A stretch of DNA of 47,407 nucleotides from Pseudomonadota bacterium. GTDB lineage: Bacteria > Pseudomonadota > Gammaproteobacteria > Burkholderiales > Burkholderiaceae_C. Shown piece after piece: positions 1 to 10,739 of the stretch. How positions within the stretch are numbered: the first letter of the stretch is position 1; every line of letters starts with the position of its first letter. The notes below the pieces were generated by a model. It searched no databases, had not been told where the DNA came from, and worked only from the letters and a program-made list of their open reading frames with translations. The DNA is taken from contig CAUJIM010000101.1 of assembly GCA_963205335.1 (NCBI GenBank), positions 1 to 47,407 on the forward strand, written 5' to 3'. Made by a program: the position numbers and the translations under genes.

Positions 1-272
1 CCAAGGGCACGATCAAGGCCACGCCCGGCTCGGTCAACATCCCCATCGTCTGCGCCGGCATGCTGGTGACGCCCGGCGACGTGATCGTGGCCGACGACGA
101 CGGCATCGTCTGCGTGCCGCGCGAGAGGGCCGCCGCCGCGCTGGAAGCCGCGCACAAGCGCGAAGCCAACGAGGGCGGCAAGCGCGAGATCTTCGCCAGC
201 GGCGTGCTCGGGCTCGACTACTACAAGATGCGCGAGGGCCTGGCCAAGGCCGGGCTGCGCTACATCGACTGA
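1..272 (+). CDS. ligK: 4-carboxy-4-hydroxy-2-oxoadipate (CHA) aldolase, C-terminal part
   Basis: Partial at the 5' end: the frame is open from the window edge to TGA at 270-272. The visible 90 or so residues read as the C-terminal end of the RraA-fold pyruvate aldolases (LigK/GalC/PmdF). They include the segment [13 protein letters not shown], a turn with [15 protein letters not shown], and the closing helices with [11 protein letters not shown]. In that family the enzyme is metal dependent. It splits CHA into pyruvate and oxaloacetate, the last step of protocatechuate 4,5-cleavage, and can decarboxylate oxaloacetate. The identification is supported by ligI, ligA, ligB and ligC directly downstream on the same strand. 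The active-site Arg/Asp region is upstream and cannot be checked. An AAGGA site at 279-283 follows the stop and serves the next gene. Confidence 0.85.
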   Translation, partial: KGTIKATPGSVNIPIVCAGMLVTPGDVIVADDDGIVCVPRERAAAALEAAHKREANEGGKREIFASGVLGLDYYKMREGLAKAGLRYID

Positions 273-289
273 TTTTTCAAGGACGGAAA

Positions 290-1279
290 ATGCATCACAC
301 CCGTGTCAGTCATTTGCGACGCCTGGTCGCCTTGTCGATTCCTGCGGTGTTCGCAGGCTTCTGGGGTGGCGCTTGCGCCCAGGAATATCCGGCCAAGCCT
401 GTCCACGTGTACGTGGGTTATTCGGCAGGGGGCGCCGTGGACGCTGTGGCCCGTACCGTGGGGCAGGCGCTGTCGCAGTCCATGGGCCAGTCGTTCGTCA
501 TCGAAAACAAGCCTGGCGCGGGCAGCAACATCGCGATCAAGGCGGCCATCGATGCGCCGGGCGACGGCTATACCCTGTTGATGGCCGCGAATGCGCTGGC
601 CGCCAACATGTCGCTGTACCAGCCCATGCCGTTCGATGCGGAACGGGACTTGGCGCCGATTGCGCTGGTCGGCCGCGTACCGGTGGTGATTGCCGCGAAC
701 GCGAACGCGCCCTACGGCAGCATCAAGGACCTCATCCACGCGGCGCAGGCCAAGCCGAATGCCATTTCGTTCGCATCGCCGGGCAATGGCGCGACGCCGC
801 ACATGGCGATGGAGCTCTTCGAGCGCGCGGCCGGCATCCAGATGCAGCACGTTCCCTATCGCGGCGGAGCGCAGGCGCTCACGGACACCATCGGGGGGCA
901 GGTGCCGCTGGTGGCGATGAACGCACTCGAAGTGGCCCCCCACGTCAAGAGCGGCAGGCTCAAGGTGCTGGCCGTGCTGAGCGTCAACCGCAGCCCCATC
1001 TTTCCGGATACGCCGACCATCGCCGAGTCAGGTTTCCCGGGCTTTGAGGCCTCTGTCTGGTATGCGCTGATGGCACCCGTCTCCACGCCGAAGACGATCG
1101 TGGCGCGACTGCATGAACAGGTGCAGAGAGCGCTGCAGACGAAAGACGTCCAGGACCGCATGACCCAAGTGGGAGGTGAGGTGGCGCCCGGAAGCATCGA
1201 GATGGTGGCGAGCCTCCTGCACTCCGAGCGCGTGCGGTATGAAAAGCTGGTGCGCGAAGCCAATATCAAACCCAATTGA
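290..1279 (+). CDS. Bug-family tripartite tricarboxylate transporter substrate-binding protein
   Basis: 329-residue periplasmic binding protein of the Bug/TctC family. A signal peptide of about 30 residues (basic start, hydrophobic core, cleavage after GACA) precedes EYPAKPVHVYVGYSAGG, the usual opening of mature Bug proteins. Family features seen are the ligand-loop glycines (GYSAGGAVD), SPGNGATPHMAMELF and VPYRGGAQALTD. Such proteins bind carboxylates and deliver them to TctAB permeases. No TctA or TctB gene lies nearby, so it either works with a distant permease or senses ligand. It sits between ligK and ligI-ligABC, 17 bases after ligK, with AAGGA at a good distance from the ATG, so it is probably co-transcribed. 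The ligand may be an aromatic acid or a pathway di/tricarboxylate (inference). Its codon use looks less GC-biased than the lig genes around it. Confidence 0.88.
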   Translation: MHHTRVSHLRRLVALSIPAVFAGFWGGACAQEYPAKPVHVYVGYSAGGAVDAVARTVGQALSQSMGQSFVIENKPGAGSNIAIKAAIDAPGDGYTLLMAANALAANMSLYQPMPFDAERDLAPIALVGRVPVVIAANANAPYGSIKDLIHAAQAKPNAISFASPGNGATPHMAMELFERAAGIQMQHVPYRGGAQALTDTIGGQVPLVAMNALEVAPHVKSGRLKVLAVLSVNRSPIFPDTPTIAESGFPGFEASVWYALMAPVSTPKTIVARLHEQVQRALQTKDVQDRMTQVGGEVAPGSIEMVASLLHSERVRYEKLVREANIKPN

Positions 1280-1298
1280 CGGCAGCCAGGTGCGCGTC

Positions 1299-2230
1299 AT
1301 GACCCTCCCCGCATCACCCCGCGATTGGACGATAGGCCTCGTCGGCTACGGCGAGGTCGGCCGCATCCTGGCCGAAGACCTGCGCGCGCAGGGTGTCGCG
1401 GTGGCGGCTTGCGACCTCAAGCTCGGCGACGACGATGCTGCCAGGCCATTGCAGCTGCATGCCGCGGCGCACGGCGTGGTGCTGGTGCAAAGCCACGCAC
1501 GGCTCGCTGCGCGCAGTGACTTCGTCGTCTGCGCCGTCACCGCCAGCCAGACGCTCGACGCCGCGCGCGCCTGTGCCGCGCACATGCGCGCCGGGGCGTT
1601 CTACCTGGATTTCAACTCCGCCTCGCCCGGCGCCAAGCGGCAGGCGGCGGCGCTGATCGACGGTGCGGGCGCGCGCTACGTCGAGGGCGCGGTGATGACC
1701 AGCGTGCCGCCGTACCGCATCCGGGTGCCGCTGCTGCTGGGCGGCGCGCATGCGGCGCAGCTCGCCGGCCAGATCAACCCGCTGGGTTTCGCCGCCACGG
1801 TGGCGAGCGAGCGGCTCGGCGTCGCCTCGGCCACCAAGATGTGCCGCAGCGTGATGGTCAAGGGGCTGGAGGCCATGGTCATCGAGAGCTTCACCGCCGC
1901 GCGCCACTACGGCGTGGAGGAGGCGGTGCTGGCCTCGCTCGCCGAGACCTTTCCCGGCATCGACTGGGAGCGGCAGGGCGCGTACTTCTTCCAGCGCGTG
2001 ATCGAGCACGGGCGCCGGCGCAGCGAGGAGATGTTCGAATCCGCCCGCACCGTGCGCGACGCCGGCCTGCCGAGCTACATCGCGCAGGGCGCGGCCGAGC
2101 GCCAGGCGTGGATGGCCGACCTGGCCGACGGCGGCGTGTTCGGCGAGCGCGGCGCCCCCGGCTTCGCCCGCAGTGGCGACTGGCGCGCCGAGGCCGACCG
2201 GCTGCTTGCCCATCTCAAGGAAAGCAAGGC

Positions 2231-2234
<4 letters not shown>
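1299..2234 (+). CDS. NAD(P)-binding 6-phosphogluconate dehydrogenase-like protein with DUF1932 C-terminal domain
   Basis: 311 residues from the ATG at 1299; an earlier in-frame start would run into the preceding Bug gene. The N-terminal Rossmann domain opens with GLVGYGEVG (residues 13-21). The segment LDFNSASPGAKRQAA (about 105-120) resembles the substrate loop of beta-hydroxyacid dehydrogenases. The C-terminal helical half has SATKMCRSVMVKGLEAM, which contains the lysine expected in this fold, and fits DUF1932. The stop overlaps the ligI start (ATGA), so the two are translationally coupled. Its place inside a protocatechuate 4,5-cleavage operon implies a role there, perhaps on an oxo- or hydroxy-dicarboxylate intermediate, but none of the canonical steps needs such an enzyme and I assign no reaction. 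Confidence 0.8.
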
Positions 2235-4529
<2,295 letters not shown>

Positions 4530-4535
4530 AGCACC

Positions 4536-5492
4536 ATGAACCCACCTATCAAGGTTGCGCTGGCCGGTGCCGGCGCCTTCGGCATCAAGCACCTGGACGG
4601 CATCCGCAAGATCGACGGCGTCGAGGTCGTCTCGCTCGTCGGCCGCAGGCGCGAGCAGACGCAGGAAGTGGCGCAGAAGTACGGCATCGCGCACGTCGCG
4701 ACCGACCTGGCCGAGAGCCTGGCGCTGCCGCAGGTCGATGCCGTCATCCTCTGCACGCCCACGCAGATGCATGCCGCGCAGGCCATCCAGTGCCTCGAGG
4801 CGGGCAAGCACGTGCAGGTGGAAATCCCGCTGTGCGACAGCCTCGCCGACGGCCAGAAGGTGCTCGAGGCGCAAAAGAAGAGCGGCAAGGCCGCGATGGT
4901 CGGCCACACGCGCCGCTTCAACCCCAGCCACCAGTGGGTGCACAAGAAAATCGCCGCGGGCCAGTTCCACGTCCAGCAGATGGACGTGCAGACCTATTTC
5001 TTCCGCCGCAGCAACATGAACGCGCTCGGCCAGCCGCGCTCGTGGACCGACCACCTGCTGTGGCACCACGCCGCGCACACCGTCGACCTGTTCGCCTACC
5101 AGGCGGGCAGCCCCATCGTGCAAGCGAACGCGGTGCAGGGGCCGATCCACCCCGAGCTCGGCATCGCGATGGACATGAGCATCCAGCTCAAGACCGCCAG
5201 CGGCGCGATCTGCACGCTCTCGCTGTCGTTCAACAACGACGGGCCGCTGGGCACGTTCTTCCGCTACATCGGCGACACCGGCACCTACCTCGCGCGCTAC
5301 GACGACCTGTTCAACGGCAAGGAAGAGCAGATCGACGTGAGCCAGGTCGATGTCTCGATGAACGGCATCGAGCTGCAGGACCGCGAGTTCTTCGCCGCCA
5401 TCCGCGAAGGCCGCGAGCCCAACGCCAGCGTGGCGCAGGTGCTGCCCTGCTACGAGGTGCTGCACCGGCTGGAGCAGCAGCTGGCCGCCTGA
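4536..5492 (+). CDS. ligC: 4-carboxy-2-hydroxymuconate-6-semialdehyde (CHMS) dehydrogenase
   Basis: 318-residue Gfo/Idh/MocA-family NADP-dependent dehydrogenase. It oxidises the cyclic hemiacetal form of CHMS to 2-pyrone-4,6-dicarboxylate, the substrate of LigI. The Rossmann fingerprint GAGAFG is at residues 11-16, ILCTPTQMHAAQAI at about 70-84 and the family EIPLCDS segment (normally EKP/EIP) near residue 97. MVGHTRRFNPSHQW carries the conserved Arg-Phe-Asn of LigC-type proteins, and LWHHAAHTVDLF holds the histidine pair near the substrate. The ribosome site AGAGGAG lies five bases before the ATG. It closes the enzymatic part of the operon; transport genes follow after 58 bases. Confidence 0.93.
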   Translation: MNPPIKVALAGAGAFGIKHLDGIRKIDGVEVVSLVGRRREQTQEVAQKYGIAHVATDLAESLALPQVDAVILCTPTQMHAAQAIQCLEAGKHVQVEIPLCDSLADGQKVLEAQKKSGKAAMVGHTRRFNPSHQWVHKKIAAGQFHVQQMDVQTYFFRRSNMNALGQPRSWTDHLLWHHAAHTVDLFAYQAGSPIVQANAVQGPIHPELGIAMDMSIQLKTASGAICTLSLSFNNDGPLGTFFRYIGDTGTYLARYDDLFNGKEEQIDVSQVDVSMNGIELQDREFFAAIREGREPNASVAQVLPCYEVLHRLEQQLAA

Positions 5493-5550
5493 AGGCCGGA
5501 CTACGACCATGGATTCCGCATCCCGACCTTCCCACCCCAAGGAGCCTCTC

Positions 5551-6729
5551 ATGAAACGCACAGCAAGACTGGCCGCCATGGCCCTCGCGGTCGCCGCCGC
5601 GGCCGGTGTCGGCACGGCCCAGGCCAAGGACCTCGTCATCGGCCTCGTCATGCCCATGTCCGGGCCGTTCGCGGCGCACGGCAAGCAGGTCAAGAACGGC
5701 ATCGACCTGTATATCGCCGAACACGGCGACACCGTCGCAGGCCGCAAGGTGAAGCTCATCGTCAAGGATGACACCGGCATCGCGCCCGCGGTGGCCAAGC
5801 GCCATGCGCAGGAGCTGCTGGTCAACGACAAGGTGGACATCCTCGCGGGCTTCACGCTCACGCCCAACGCCTTCTCGGTCGCGCCGCTCGCCACGCAGGG
5901 CAAGGTGCCGATGGTGGTGATGAACGCGGCCACCTCGTCGATCACCGAGAAGTCGCCCAACATCGTGCGCGTCTCGATGACGCTGCCGCAGGACACCATG
6001 CCGATGGCGCGCTGGGCCTGGGACAACGGCATCAAGTCGGTCTACACGCTGGTGGCGGACTACGGCCCGGGGCATGACTCCGAGGCGCAGTTCCAGAAGA
6101 CCTTCAAGGAGCTGGGCGGCACGATTGCCGGCCAGGTGCGCACGCCGGTCAACACGCCGGACTACGCGCCCTTCCTGCAGCGAGTGCGCGACGCCAAGCC
6201 CGGCGCGGTGTTCTTCTTCGTGCCCAACGGCGAGGACGGCGTGGCGCTGGCCAAGGGCTACAAGGAGCGCGGGCTGGAGCAGGCGGGGATCAAGGCGCTG
6301 GCCACCGGCGACGTGACCGACGAGGAAGAGCTCCCCGCCATGGGCGACGCGGCGCTGGGCATGATCACGTCGTTCCACTACTCGCAGGCGCACGACTCGC
6401 CCGAGAACAAGGCCTTCGTCGCCGCCTACGCCAAGGCCTACCCCAAGGACCGCCCCAACTTCCAGGCGGTGGCCGGCTACGACGGCATGCACCTGATCTA
6501 CCAGGCGCTGGAAAAGACCAAGGGCGATGCGTCCGCGGCCGCCTTCCTCGCCGCGGCCAAGGGCATGAAGTGGACCAGCCCGCGCGGCCCGGTGCAGATC
6601 GACCCCGAGACGCGCGACATCATCCAGAACGTATACATCCGCAAGGTCGAGAAGATCGGCGGCGTGCTGCAGAACGTCGAGTTCGCCACCTACGAAGCAG
6701 TCAAGGATCCGGGCAAGGCCGGCAAGTGA
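5551..6729 (+). CDS. ABC transporter substrate-binding protein, branched-chain/aromatic-acid type (first of a tandem pair)
   Basis: 392 residues from ATG 5551, which has AAGGAG seven bases upstream; an in-frame ATG at 5509 is less likely. A 25-residue signal peptide ends in GTAQA, then KDLVIGLVMPMSGPFAAHGKQVKNG opens a type I periplasmic binding fold (LivJ/Peripla_BP_6). Members next to ring-cleavage genes often bind aromatic acids, as shown for CouP-like proteins of Rhodopseudomonas, so a benzoate-type or cinnamate-type ligand is plausible. The copy at 6825-8003 has identical length and aligns without gaps. Differences cluster where this fold contacts ligand (FTLTPNAFSV against FDLTPNALSA; VPNGEDGVALA against VPPGSSMVALM), suggesting two specificities served by one permease. 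Confidence 0.9.
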   Translation: MKRTARLAAMALAVAAAAGVGTAQAKDLVIGLVMPMSGPFAAHGKQVKNGIDLYIAEHGDTVAGRKVKLIVKDDTGIAPAVAKRHAQELLVNDKVDILAGFTLTPNAFSVAPLATQGKVPMVVMNAATSSITEKSPNIVRVSMTLPQDTMPMARWAWDNGIKSVYTLVADYGPGHDSEAQFQKTFKELGGTIAGQVRTPVNTPDYAPFLQRVRDAKPGAVFFFVPNGEDGVALAKGYKERGLEQAGIKALATGDVTDEEELPAMGDAALGMITSFHYSQAHDSPENKAFVAAYAKAYPKDRPNFQAVAGYDGMHLIYQALEKTKGDASAAAFLAAAKGMKWTSPRGPVQIDPETRDIIQNVYIRKVEKIGGVLQNVEFATYEAVKDPGKAGK

Positions 6730-6744
6730 CGTCTGTGCCCGGCA

Positions 6745-6779
6745 GCGCGCACATCCGCGGGTTTTTGCGCGGTGCGCGC
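6745..6779 (+). promoter_or_regulatory. GC-rich stem-loop between the two ABC binding-protein genes
   Basis: The outer arms GCGCGCA (6745-6751) and TGCGCGC (6773-6779) enclose inner arms CCGCG (6755-6759) and CGCGG (6768-6772), with a three-base bulge and an eight-base loop containing a T run. It lies 15 bases past the stop of the first binding protein. There is no T tract after it, so it does not look like an intrinsic terminator. Such hairpins in transporter operons commonly protect the upstream binding-protein message from 3' exonuclease; that role is inferred. Confidence 0.5.
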
Positions 6780-6824
6780 GTGCGCCGCTCCCGGTATCTT
6801 TCATCACCTCCCAAGGAGACTCTC

Positions 6825-8003
6825 ATGCGATTCGTCAAAACCATGATCAAGGCCACGCTGGTGGCCAGCGCGCTGGCCAGCGTCGGCCTGGCGCAGGCCA
6901 AGGATCTCACCATCGGGCTGGTGCTGTCGGTGTCGGGGCCGTTCGCCGACTACGGCAAGCAGATCAAGCACGGCGTCGATCTGTACATGGCCGAGCACGG
7001 CGACACGGTGGCCGGGCGCAAGGTCAAGGTGCTGGTCAAGGACGACACGGGCATGGCGCCCGCCATCGCCAAGCGCGCCGCGCAGGAATTCCTGATCAAC
7101 GACAAGGTGGACATCCTGGCCGGATTCGACCTCACGCCCAACGCCCTGTCCGCCGCGCCGCTGGCCACCGAGGCCAAGGTGCCGATGATCGTGATGAACG
7201 CGGCCACCTCGTCGATCACCGAGAAGTCGCCCTACATCGTGCGCGTGTCGATGACGCTGCCGCAGGGCTCTTGGGCCATGGCCAAGTGGGCGGCGGAGAA
7301 CGGCATCAAGACCGCGTACACGCTGGTGGCCGACTACGGCCCGGGCCACGATGCCGAGAAGCAGTTCAAGAAGACCTTTGCCGAGCTGGGCGGCAAGGTT
7401 GTGGGCGAGGTGCGCACCCCGGTCAACACGGCCGACTACGCGGCCTACCTGGAGCGGGTCAAGGACGCCAAGCCCGACGCCATGTTCACCTTCGTGCCGC
7501 CCGGCAGCTCCATGGTGGCGCTGATGAAGGGCTTTCGCGAACTGGGCCTGGACAAGGCCGGCGTGCGCGCCATCGGCCCGGGCGACCTGACGGACGAGAA
7601 CGAACTGGCTGCCATGGGCAATTCGGCACTCGGGCTGATCACGGCCTTCCACTATTCGCAGGCGCACGATTCGGCGGAAAACAAGGCCTACGTGGCGGCC
7701 TACAGGAAGGCCTTCCCCAAGGACCGGCCCAACTTCATGTCGGTCGGCGGCTATGACGGCATGCGCCTGATCTACCAGGTGCTGGAAAAGACCAAGGGCG
7801 ACGCCAGCGGCGATGCCTTCCTGGCCGCGGCCAAGGGCATGAAGTGGACCAGCCCGCGCGGCCCGGTGCAGATCGACCCCGAGACGCGCGACGTCATCCA
7901 GAACGAATACATCCGCAAGCTGGAGAACGTGGGCGGCGAGTTGCAGAACGTCGAATTCGCGACGCTGCCGGCGGTCAAGGACCCCGGCAAGTCCGAGAAG
8001 TGA
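6825..8003 (+). CDS. ABC transporter substrate-binding protein, branched-chain/aromatic-acid type (second of a tandem pair)
   Basis: 392 residues from ATG 6825, with CAAGGAGA upstream. A signal peptide of about 25 residues ends in GLAQA; the mature protein begins KDLTIGLVLSVSGPFADYGKQIKHG. It shares long identical stretches with the preceding gene, such as GPGHD, EKTKGDAS and the C-terminal MKWTSPRGPVQIDPETRD. It is clearly a tandem duplicate that has since diverged in the cleft residues (PQGSWAMAKW here, PQDTMPMARW there; AIGPGDLTDE here, ALATGDVTDE there). It is the copy closest to the permease genes. It delivers ligand to LivH/LivM at the outer face of the inner membrane. The ligand is unknown; aromatic acids fit the context. 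Confidence 0.9.
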   Translation: MRFVKTMIKATLVASALASVGLAQAKDLTIGLVLSVSGPFADYGKQIKHGVDLYMAEHGDTVAGRKVKVLVKDDTGMAPAIAKRAAQEFLINDKVDILAGFDLTPNALSAAPLATEAKVPMIVMNAATSSITEKSPYIVRVSMTLPQGSWAMAKWAAENGIKTAYTLVADYGPGHDAEKQFKKTFAELGGKVVGEVRTPVNTADYAAYLERVKDAKPDAMFTFVPPGSSMVALMKGFRELGLDKAGVRAIGPGDLTDENELAAMGNSALGLITAFHYSQAHDSAENKAYVAAYRKAFPKDRPNFMSVGGYDGMRLIYQVLEKTKGDASGDAFLAAAKGMKWTSPRGPVQIDPETRDVIQNEYIRKLENVGGELQNVEFATLPAVKDPGKSEK

Positions 8004-8035
8004 TCCGCATTCCCCGTTTCAACCGGGCCAGCGGC

Positions 8036-8053
8036 GCGTGCCACGGGGCACGC
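8036..8053 (+). promoter_or_regulatory. GC-rich hairpin between binding-protein and permease genes
   Basis: GCGTGCC (8036-8042) pairs perfectly with GGCACGC (8047-8053) around a four-base ACGG loop. No T run follows. It sits in the 79-base gap separating the second binding protein from livH. A hairpin at this point would suit partial termination or message processing, giving more binding protein than permease. Function is inferred from position only. Confidence 0.45.
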
Positions 8054-8082
8054 ACCGGCAGGCCACCGACCCCTGAACCGCC

Positions 8083-8937
8083 ATGACGATTGTTTTCGAC
8101 GGTATCGCCTTCGGCATGCTGCTGTTTCTCATCAGCGTGGGCCTGTCCGTGACGCTGGGCCTGATGAACTTCGTCAACCTGGCGCACGGGGTGTTCGCGA
8201 TGGTCGGCGGCTACGTCTGCGTCGTGCTGCTGAACGACTACGGGGTGCCGTTCCTGGCCACCATTCCGTTCGCCGTGGCCGTGCCGGCGATCGTCGGCGT
8301 GGTGCTGGAGCGCACCCTGTACCGCCGGCTGTACGAGGCGTCCGAGCTCGACCAAGTGCTGTTTTCGCTCGGGCTGGTGTTCATGGCGGTGGCGGCGACG
8401 CACTATTTCTTCGGCGCGCGCCAGCAGCCGCTGCACCTGCCCGCGTTCCTGTCGGGGCAGATTCACCTGCCCGGGATCGACATCGGGGTGTACCGCCTGT
8501 TCCTGGTGATCGCCGGCATCGTGGTGGCGCTGGGGTTGCAATGGTCGGTCATCCGCACCTCGTTCGGCGCCCGCCTGCGCGCCTCGGTGGACAACCAGCG
8601 CACCGCGCGCGGCCTGGGCATCGACGTGAACCGGGTGTTCATGCTGACCTTCGCGCTGGGTTCGGCGCTCGCCGGGCTGGGCGGCGCGCTGGGGGTGGAG
8701 ATGCTGGGGCTCGATCCGGAGTTCCCGGTCAAGTACCTGGTGTATTTCCTGATCGTCGTCACGGTGGGCGGCGGCGGCAACATCCTCGGCTCGCTCTGGG
8801 CCGCGCTGCTGCTGGGCGTCGCCGACGTGGCGGGCAAGTACTACGTGCCGCAGATCGGCGCGTTCATCATCTACGCGATCATGGTCGTGATCCTGATCTT
8901 CCGGCCGCAGGGACTGTTTGGCCGTGCCCACTCGTAA
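8083..8937 (+). CDS. livH: Branched-chain-type ABC transporter permease, LivH family
   Basis: 284-residue inner-membrane permease with about eight hydrophobic segments. It begins FDGIAFGMLLFLISVGLSVTLGLMNFVNLAHG, the signature opening of LivH. The cytoplasmic coupling loop that docks on the ATPases is visible as SFGARLRASVDNQRTARGLGIDV (about 163-185). The end is normal (IFRPQGLFGRAHS). It pairs with LivM encoded nine bases downstream. With two binding proteins upstream and the lig genes before them, it probably imports the aromatic acid that feeds the pathway rather than leucine; specificity cannot be read from the permease. Confidence 0.92.
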   Translation: MTIVFDGIAFGMLLFLISVGLSVTLGLMNFVNLAHGVFAMVGGYVCVVLLNDYGVPFLATIPFAVAVPAIVGVVLERTLYRRLYEASELDQVLFSLGLVFMAVAATHYFFGARQQPLHLPAFLSGQIHLPGIDIGVYRLFLVIAGIVVALGLQWSVIRTSFGARLRASVDNQRTARGLGIDVNRVFMLTFALGSALAGLGGALGVEMLGLDPEFPVKYLVYFLIVVTVGGGGNILGSLWAALLLGVADVAGKYYVPQIGAFIIYAIMVVILIFRPQGLFGRAHS

Positions 8938-8946
8938 GGCATCCCC

Positions 8947-9993
8947 ATGACAAACCTCGCTCTCGCCCCGGCAACGACCGCGCAGTCCGCGGCCATCCAC
9001 GACAGCCTGCAGCGCTTTCGCCGGTCGGCCGACTGGAAGCCGCTCGAGTACCTGTTCTGGTGCCTGCCGGTCGCGGCCTACTTCCTGTTTCCGGGCAACT
9101 ACCTGCTGCTCAGCCAGATCGCGGTCACCAGCCTGTTCGCGCTCTCGCTGGACCTGATCTTCGGCTACGCCGGCGTCATCTCGCTCGGGCATGCGGCCTT
9201 CTTCGGCGTCGGTGCCTATACGGTGGGCCTGCTTGGCCTGCGCGGCGTCGGCGACCCGCTGCTGGGGCTGCTGCTGGCGGCGGTCTTCGCCGCCATCCTC
9301 GGCTTCCTGAGCAGCTTCCTGCTGCTGCGCGGCAGCGATCTGGCGCGGCTGATGGTCACGCTGGGCGTGGCGCTGATGCTCTACGAACTGGCCAACAAGT
9401 TCAGCGACGTCACCGGCGGGGTGGACGGGATTCCGGGCATCGAGATCAAGCCGATCCTGGGCCTGTTCGAATTCGACCTCTATGGCCGCGTGGGCTACAT
9501 CTACGCGGTCGTGGTGCTGTTCGTGCTGTTCTGGCTGGCGCGCCGGCTGGTGCATTCGCCGTTCGGGCAGGGCCTGCGCGGCATCCAGATGAATGCGCAG
9601 CGCATGCCGGCGCTGGGCGTGCCGGTCAATCGCCGTCTGGTCGCTATCTACACGCTGGGCGCAGCCTACGCGGGCGTGGCGGGGGCGGTGCTGGCGCAGA
9701 CCAACCAGTTCGTGTCGCTGGCGGTGCTGGGCTTCGACAACTCGGCCGACCTGCTGCTGATCCTGATCCTGGGCGGGACCGGGCGGCTCTACGGCGGCCT
9801 GATCGGGGCCATCGTCTTCATCGTCGCCAAGCATTTCCTCTCCGGCATGAACCCGCAGTACTGGCAGTTCTGGCTGGGGCTGGCGCTGGTGCTGCTGGTG
9901 ATGTTCGCGCGCGGAGGCATCCTGGGCACGGCGGCCAAATGGACCGAGTCGCGGCGCCAGAAGGCGGCGCGCGGGGCAGGGAGCGCGTCATGA
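8947..9993 (+). CDS. livM: Branched-chain-type ABC transporter permease, LivM family
   Basis: 348 residues. A hydrophilic N-terminal stretch of about 35 residues precedes the membrane domain, which contains the LivM hallmarks ALSLDLIFGYAGVISLGHAAFFGVGAY and DLLLILILGGTGRLYGGLIGA. The coupling segment GQGLRGIQMNAQRMPALGVPVNRR (about 208-231) corresponds to the EAA-like loop. The basic C-terminus (SRRQKAARGAG) is cytoplasmic. The stop overlaps the livG start as ATGA, so synthesis of the permease and ATPase is coupled. The protein completes the heterodimeric channel with LivH. Confidence 0.92.
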   Translation: MTNLALAPATTAQSAAIHDSLQRFRRSADWKPLEYLFWCLPVAAYFLFPGNYLLLSQIAVTSLFALSLDLIFGYAGVISLGHAAFFGVGAYTVGLLGLRGVGDPLLGLLLAAVFAAILGFLSSFLLLRGSDLARLMVTLGVALMLYELANKFSDVTGGVDGIPGIEIKPILGLFEFDLYGRVGYIYAVVVLFVLFWLARRLVHSPFGQGLRGIQMNAQRMPALGVPVNRRLVAIYTLGAAYAGVAGAVLAQTNQFVSLAVLGFDNSADLLLILILGGTGRLYGGLIGAIVFIVAKHFLSGMNPQYWQFWLGLALVLLVMFARGGILGTAAKWTESRRQKAARGAGSAS

Positions 9994-10739
9994 ATGCCGT
10001 GCTGCAGACCCATGGCCTGGTGCGCACCTTCGGCGGTTTCGTGGCGACGGACCACGTCGACCTGTCGGTGCAGGCGGGCGCGCGCCACGCGCTGATCGGG
10101 CCCAACGGCGCGGGCAAGACGACGCTGATCAACCTGCTGACGGGCTACCTGGCGCCTACCGAGGGGCGCGTGACGCTGATGGGCGAGGACGTCACCGCCA
10201 TGGCGCAGTACGCGCGCTGCCGCCGGGGCCTGGTGCGCACCTTCCAGATCAACCAGCTGTTCGGCGACATGACGGTGCTCGAATCGGTGGCACTGTCGGT
10301 GAGCGAGCGCCTGGGGCTGGGCACGAGCTGGTTCAAGCCCATGGCGGCGCGCACGGAGGCGGTGGACGAGGCGGCGGTGATCCTCCAGCGCCTGGGCCTG
10401 CTCTCCGACGCCTACGAGACCACGCGCAACCTGGCCTACGGCCGCCAGCGGCTGATCGAGATCGCGCTGGCGCTGGCGCAGCACCCCAAGGTGCTGCTGC
10501 TCGACGAGCCGGCGGCGGGCGTGCCCACGAGCGAGAGCCGCGAGCTGTTCGACGTGATCGCGCAACTGCCGCGCGAGGTCACCATCCTGCTGATCGAGCA
10601 CGACATGGACCTGGTGTTCCGCTTTGCCGAGCGCATCTCGGTGCTGGTCTCGGGCGCCTTGCTGCTCGAGGACACGCCCGAGGTGATCGCCAACCATCCG
10701 CGCGTGCGCGAGGTCTATCTGGGAGAGGCGCATGCCTGA
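9990..10739 (+). CDS. livG: Branched-chain-type ABC transporter ATP-binding protein, LivG family
   Basis: 249-residue ATPase. Walker A is GPNGAGKTT (about 36-44), followed by the Q-loop TFQINQLFGDMTVLESV, a signature region LAYGRQRLIEIALAL that replaces canonical LSGGQ as in many LivG proteins, Walker B VLLLDEPAAGV and the switch histidine in IEHDMD. The C-terminal IANHPRVREVYLGEAHA is standard for LivG. It overlaps livM at its start and livF at its end (eight bases). It energises LivHM transport together with the fused LivF that follows; unlike LivF it carries no extra domain. Confidence 0.92.
   Translation: MNAVLQTHGLVRTFGGFVATDHVDLSVQAGARHALIGPNGAGKTTLINLLTGYLAPTEGRVTLMGEDVTAMAQYARCRRGLVRTFQINQLFGDMTVLESVALSVSERLGLGTSWFKPMAARTEAVDEAAVILQRLGLLSDAYETTRNLAYGRQRLIEIALALAQHPKVLLLDEPAAGVPTSESRELFDVIAQLPREVTILLIEHDMDLVFRFAERISVLVSGALLLEDTPEVIANHPRVREVYLGEAHA

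Noticed and set aside
5311-6807. Long minus-strand frames opposite the ABC and lig genes, several over 400 codons
   Set aside because: They are His/Arg/Val-rich antisense shadows produced by GC-biased third positions of the plus-strand genes, with no family motif.
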